This document shows positions 60,682 through 64,000 of a DNA stretch of 64,000 nucleotides, piece by piece. Both the position numbers and the translations under genes were made by a program. Within the stretch, counting starts at the first letter, position 1. The number at the start of each line of letters is the position of its first letter. Below the pieces are notes generated by a model. That model saw nothing but the letters and a program-made list of their open reading frames with translations, was not told the DNA's origin and made no database searches. Source of the stretch: Cocos nucifera (Eukaryota; Streptophyta; Magnoliopsida; Arecales; Arecaceae); the NCBI GenBank assembly GCA_006176705.1, contig QRFJ01004894.1, forward strand, positions 1-64,000, read 5' to 3'.

Positions 60682-60914
60682 ATCTAACTTTAGAAATTCT
60701 AATGTTAAGGCAAAGCCCAATTAGAGACCTACAGTGTTAAATGCTATCTCCTTATGGTATGGTTTAGGAACCTTTGAGAATGGCACGGTTGTCCGCTATC
60801 ATAGATCCCACCTATTATAGTAGTTTCATGTAACTGCTACTATAAATCCTATGGTAATGGTTTTCAAAATCGCTGCTATAGTATGTGCTGCCATAGCCCC
60901 ATTCTATAGTAGTG
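60682..60914. mobile_element. Terminal segment of a CACTA-like transposon
   Basis: Ends ttctatagtagtg, whose complement begins CACTACTATAG, the hallmark of CACTA/EnSpm ends. Just inside are inverted and direct motifs of the ctatagcagcg type (60835-60900). The matching left end was not found. No transposase is recognisable in the window. Confidence 0.6.
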
Positions 60915-62560
60915 ATACCATTAAAAGCTTAAAGAAGATTAACTTTCAAATTTATCTATTAAAGGTAAGTTCTACTTGATTTTGATTTTTCAAATCAAAA
61001 CCAATTTTGATATTCTATTTGATATAATTATAAAAATAATTCTTTCTATATTAATTTTAGATACTAATTATTTAAAAATCAAACTAAATAATTTATTTGA
61101 AAGTTTTCATGATATTAATAGAATTAAAATTCATACTAATTAATGATTTTTTTTAAAGTTTGATGTTACTTAACAATCAAGAAAAAAATCAATTTGCAAA
61201 TTCAACTTGATACTAGATATTTTGAAATAGCAACCTTCCAAAAAAAATTTAATACCAATTGTTTTAGTTTTGAAGCGATAAAGCTACATTAATTCAAATC
61301 AAATAATTTTAAAAATTTAAAATAATAAATTAATTTGAATTGATGTCAATAAATCATTTAAGTTAAATTATGAATAGATTTTCTATTATTCTTTGAAAGG
61401 TCATTTCATCTCTTTTCTTATAAAATACCAGATAGTTAAGTTTAGAAAAGATATAAACTTCTGGGATTTATCTCAAATAATGTAACATCAAAAATTTAGA
61501 TTTGTGATAATTTTTTTTTATTTTTATCAAAAAATAAATCAATAAAATATAATATAAATTATAAGCTATTTGATACCAATTGAATAAAACTAAAATTTTC
61601 TTTTAATATTTGTCTTTAAAAGCAAATGAAAACTTTCTTAAAATATTTTGCATGATATTACTTCAAAAGATTCAAGAGGAGCATTTTTCATATTTAATTT
61701 TTAAAAAAGATTAGATTAACAGCTCAAGGAGTTTCAATTCAGAGAAATTTGATCAATTTAGATAGAAATTGATATGCAAACAAGTTAGAAATCAAAGATA
61801 ATATTCAAATCAAATTTTAGAATAAAAATTTGATCAATTAGAGTAAAATAATCAAGAGTATTAAGAGAAAAAAATCTAAATGAAGGCTCTATATTTTTGT
61901 TTCAACTAGGAAAGTTTTGAATCCTTAAGATAAAACTAAAATACAATGCAATATCAAACACTTGAGTTTTATAAATAGATGTTTTATCTTCAAGTACTTA
62001 GATCATGTAAAATTTTAGAAAAATTTTGATAATTTAGCATCTTATAGAGAGAATGCTAAAAATTAGTTTCTCTTACAGATTTAGCAATTAAAACATTCAA
62101 ACGCAACTAAATTTTAAATTAAATTCATCAATTATAAAATTGATATGGAGAGGTTTAAAATATCATACTGAATTTCAAGATAAAATTATTTCATCCATAC
62201 CACGATATATAGAGGAGAGCATATTAATTTAAAAATCAAAACATTCAATCATTGTAAGCATCAAAATCAATTATACTTATCAAAATATAAAAGAAATCAT
62301 CATATGCATATATATTAATAAATTATTAAAGTTAATACATTCAATAAATAATTATTGATGGTATGATGTGAGAAAAATTTAGATTTTACCAACATTATCA
62401 TCCATCCACTTTCATTTTCAAGGCATCCAATGGAAAGAAAAAATTTTGTCTTTTTTTATTCCATTAAATTCTTGGTGCACCTGCAAAATTATTTATTAAC
62501 TTTTGGTATCCAAGCCATCTTGGGTCCATTAAGGTTAGGATATATGGGTCCTTTAAGAAT
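60915..62560 (-). other. Degraded interior of copia element S
   Basis: AT-rich, with many A/T runs; no sustained frame. By position it should be the region downstream of S gag, interrupted by the CACTA end at 60914. I recognise no pol motif. Confidence 0.4.
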
Positions 62561-63698
62561 CAAAATTTATTTAATAAAAGTTTGGCCATTTCTTTTAAAA
62601 TTAAATTCTAAAATTTTGTGGCCAATTTGATTACATTTGAAATATATAATTGAATGATTTTTAAATGAAGCTTTACTAAATATATTTTTGATAAATTTCA
62701 ATTTTTTTAATGAATTATAATCAATTTCTACTTTATTAAAAATAGCATTTTGATTATTTAAAATTGCTTGAAGTTTTTGAGATCTAATGGTAAATTTTTC
62801 AAGCATGGGCTTTAAGATTTCAATCTCTTTTCTCAATTTTTTATTTTCTTCTATAAGAGATTTTTTTCTTCTAACAATTTTTCTTTTTCTTCAATGTAGA
62901 GTTTTGACTTTCAAATTCTTCTTTCAACTTAATGTTTTCGTCAACTAAAGATTTTTCAGATTTAAAAAGTATATTCTTTTCTTTAGCCAAAAAATTTATT
63001 TTTTTCTTTCAAAAGATCTTCTTTTTCACTCAAAAGATTATTTTTTGCATTATCTAAAAGGAGATTTGATCTTTTAAGCTCTCTATTTTTTAGTCTTAAA
63101 TTTTTGTATTCATCCATTAAATAATTAAATACTTCATATAATTCATCAAATATAAATTAGAAAGAGTTTTTAGAATTTATTTCATCTTCATTGACCATGG
63201 GATAAAGATTTGTAGCACTTTCTTCCTCTTTCTTATTTCTCATTTCTTTGCTTTGCTCCATCTTAATTAATGCTTTCTTTTTTTTATTTTTTATGTTTTT
63301 TTCTTCTTCTTTTCATTCTCATGAGCCTCGAGACATTGGTTGGGGAGAGCTTCCTTCTCTTCATGGGAGCTTGATATATTTTTTTTATTTGCTCTCTCAT
63401 AGATTGCTTCCAATTTTTTTCAAACTTCTTTCGCTAAAATGCATGAAGAAATTAAATTAAATTTATTTATATGTAAGGAGCAATAAAGCATGTTCATGGC
63501 CTTAGCATTTAGTTGGATTGTTTCTTTATCAATAAATAATGGATTGTGCATGTGAGAGCCATTGACAGTAATTTTTCATAAATTATGGTCATGTGGTTGT
63601 ATAAATATTTTTATCCTAGCTTTCCAATAGTTAAAGTTTGAGCCATTAAAAAGTGGAGGTCTATCTAACGAATGGCCTTCATTAAGAGAGGATTCCAT
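62561..63698 (-). pseudogene. gag: S gag (copia), broken
   Basis: ATG at 63698: MESSLNEGHSLDRPPLFNGS, then FNYWKARIKIFIQ and LNAKAMNMLYCSL, the opening of the UBN2-type copia gag. After stops and shifts there is a Lys/Glu/Leu-rich coiled region (LKRSNLLLDNAKNNLL near 63060) and, in the frame 62836-62567, a zinc knuckle remnant FKCNQIGHKILEFNFK that has lost some Cys residues. This gag layout suggests a SIRE-like lineage, but that is tentative. Clearly non-functional. Confidence 0.75.
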
Positions 63699-63756
63699 TT
63701 TAGGTTGCCATGATCTTTGGCTCTTGATGATTAGATCAATAATTAATAACAGAGCA

Positions 63757-63773
63757 TCTGCTTTGATACTACT
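63757..63773 (-). other. Primer-binding site (tRNA-Met) of S
   Basis: Minus strand agtagtatcaaagcag, a mutated form of the usual tggtatcagagc site, beside the LTR. Confidence 0.7.
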
Positions 63774-64000
63774 TATCGCCCAGAGATAGCAACTTAGGAG
63801 GGGGTGGGAGGTGAACTAGATTTATAAAATTTTTTATCAAATTTAACTCTAAACAAGTATGTGCCTTACTTAACTTAATTCAATTTAATAAAATTAAATA
63901 GTATATGCAATAGAATCAAATGTGAATGAACTTAAGCAATAGTAAAACAAAATCAGTAAGTGCTTAGTAATTTAAAGCATGCAAGATATGTAAAGTAATG
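63774..64000 (-). repeat. 5' LTR of S, cut by the window edge
   Basis: Starts tatcgcccagagatagcaac and matches 39846-40020, especially from aaatttaactctaaac on. The LTR continues beyond 64000. Confidence 0.75.

Overview
The window looks like a solid block of nested plant transposable elements. I find no host protein gene, tRNA gene, rRNA gene or CRISPR array. AT-rich introns of DNA, Ty1/copia and Ty3/gypsy polyproteins, tRNA-Met and tRNA-Asp primer sites and CACTA-type ends all point to a flowering plant. A non-grass monocot such as a palm would fit, but that is inference only. All coding regions carry stops or frameshifts.

Layout, left to right. 1-4150 is the 5' leader and 5' LTR of a minus-strand copia element (A). 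A sits in an older, truncated LTR of its own family (4156-5302). That LTR interrupts the 3' LTR of a small, apparently non-coding, copia-like element E (5303-8393, minus). E interrupts a Ty3/gypsy Tat-lineage element H (8394-21268, plus). H has broken gag-pol, a solo LTR of the A family inside its RNase H (11454-13706), a 115-bp tandem array, a long antisense extra gene and a 3' LTR containing a 45-bp array. H abuts a copia LTR remnant, D.

D is split by G1 (21451-39109, plus; TSD gatta), an Athila-like element with gag and protease but no reverse transcriptase or integrase. G1 in turn holds a copia element B (26773-36949, plus; TSD atgct). D resumes at 39115 and ends where the left LTR of another copia element, S, begins (39846). 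G2 (40036-47380, plus; TSD aaaat), a second gag-protease element, sits in that LTR. Next come unassigned AT-rich DNA, a GA-rich tract, CACTA-like subterminal repeats with a 1-kb fold-back, copia element C (50442-60681, minus), a CACTA end at 60914, and the gag, primer site and 5' LTR of S to the window edge.

Two points deserve attention. The A/B/C copia family is present as at least five insertions, and B and C share the same disabling lesions, which suggests copies of an already defective parent. G1 and G2 are independent insertions of one family that lacks pol. Both families probably moved using enzymes supplied by other elements. The copia LTRs also carry a dense, conserved cluster of W-box cores (TTGAC) upstream of the TATA box.
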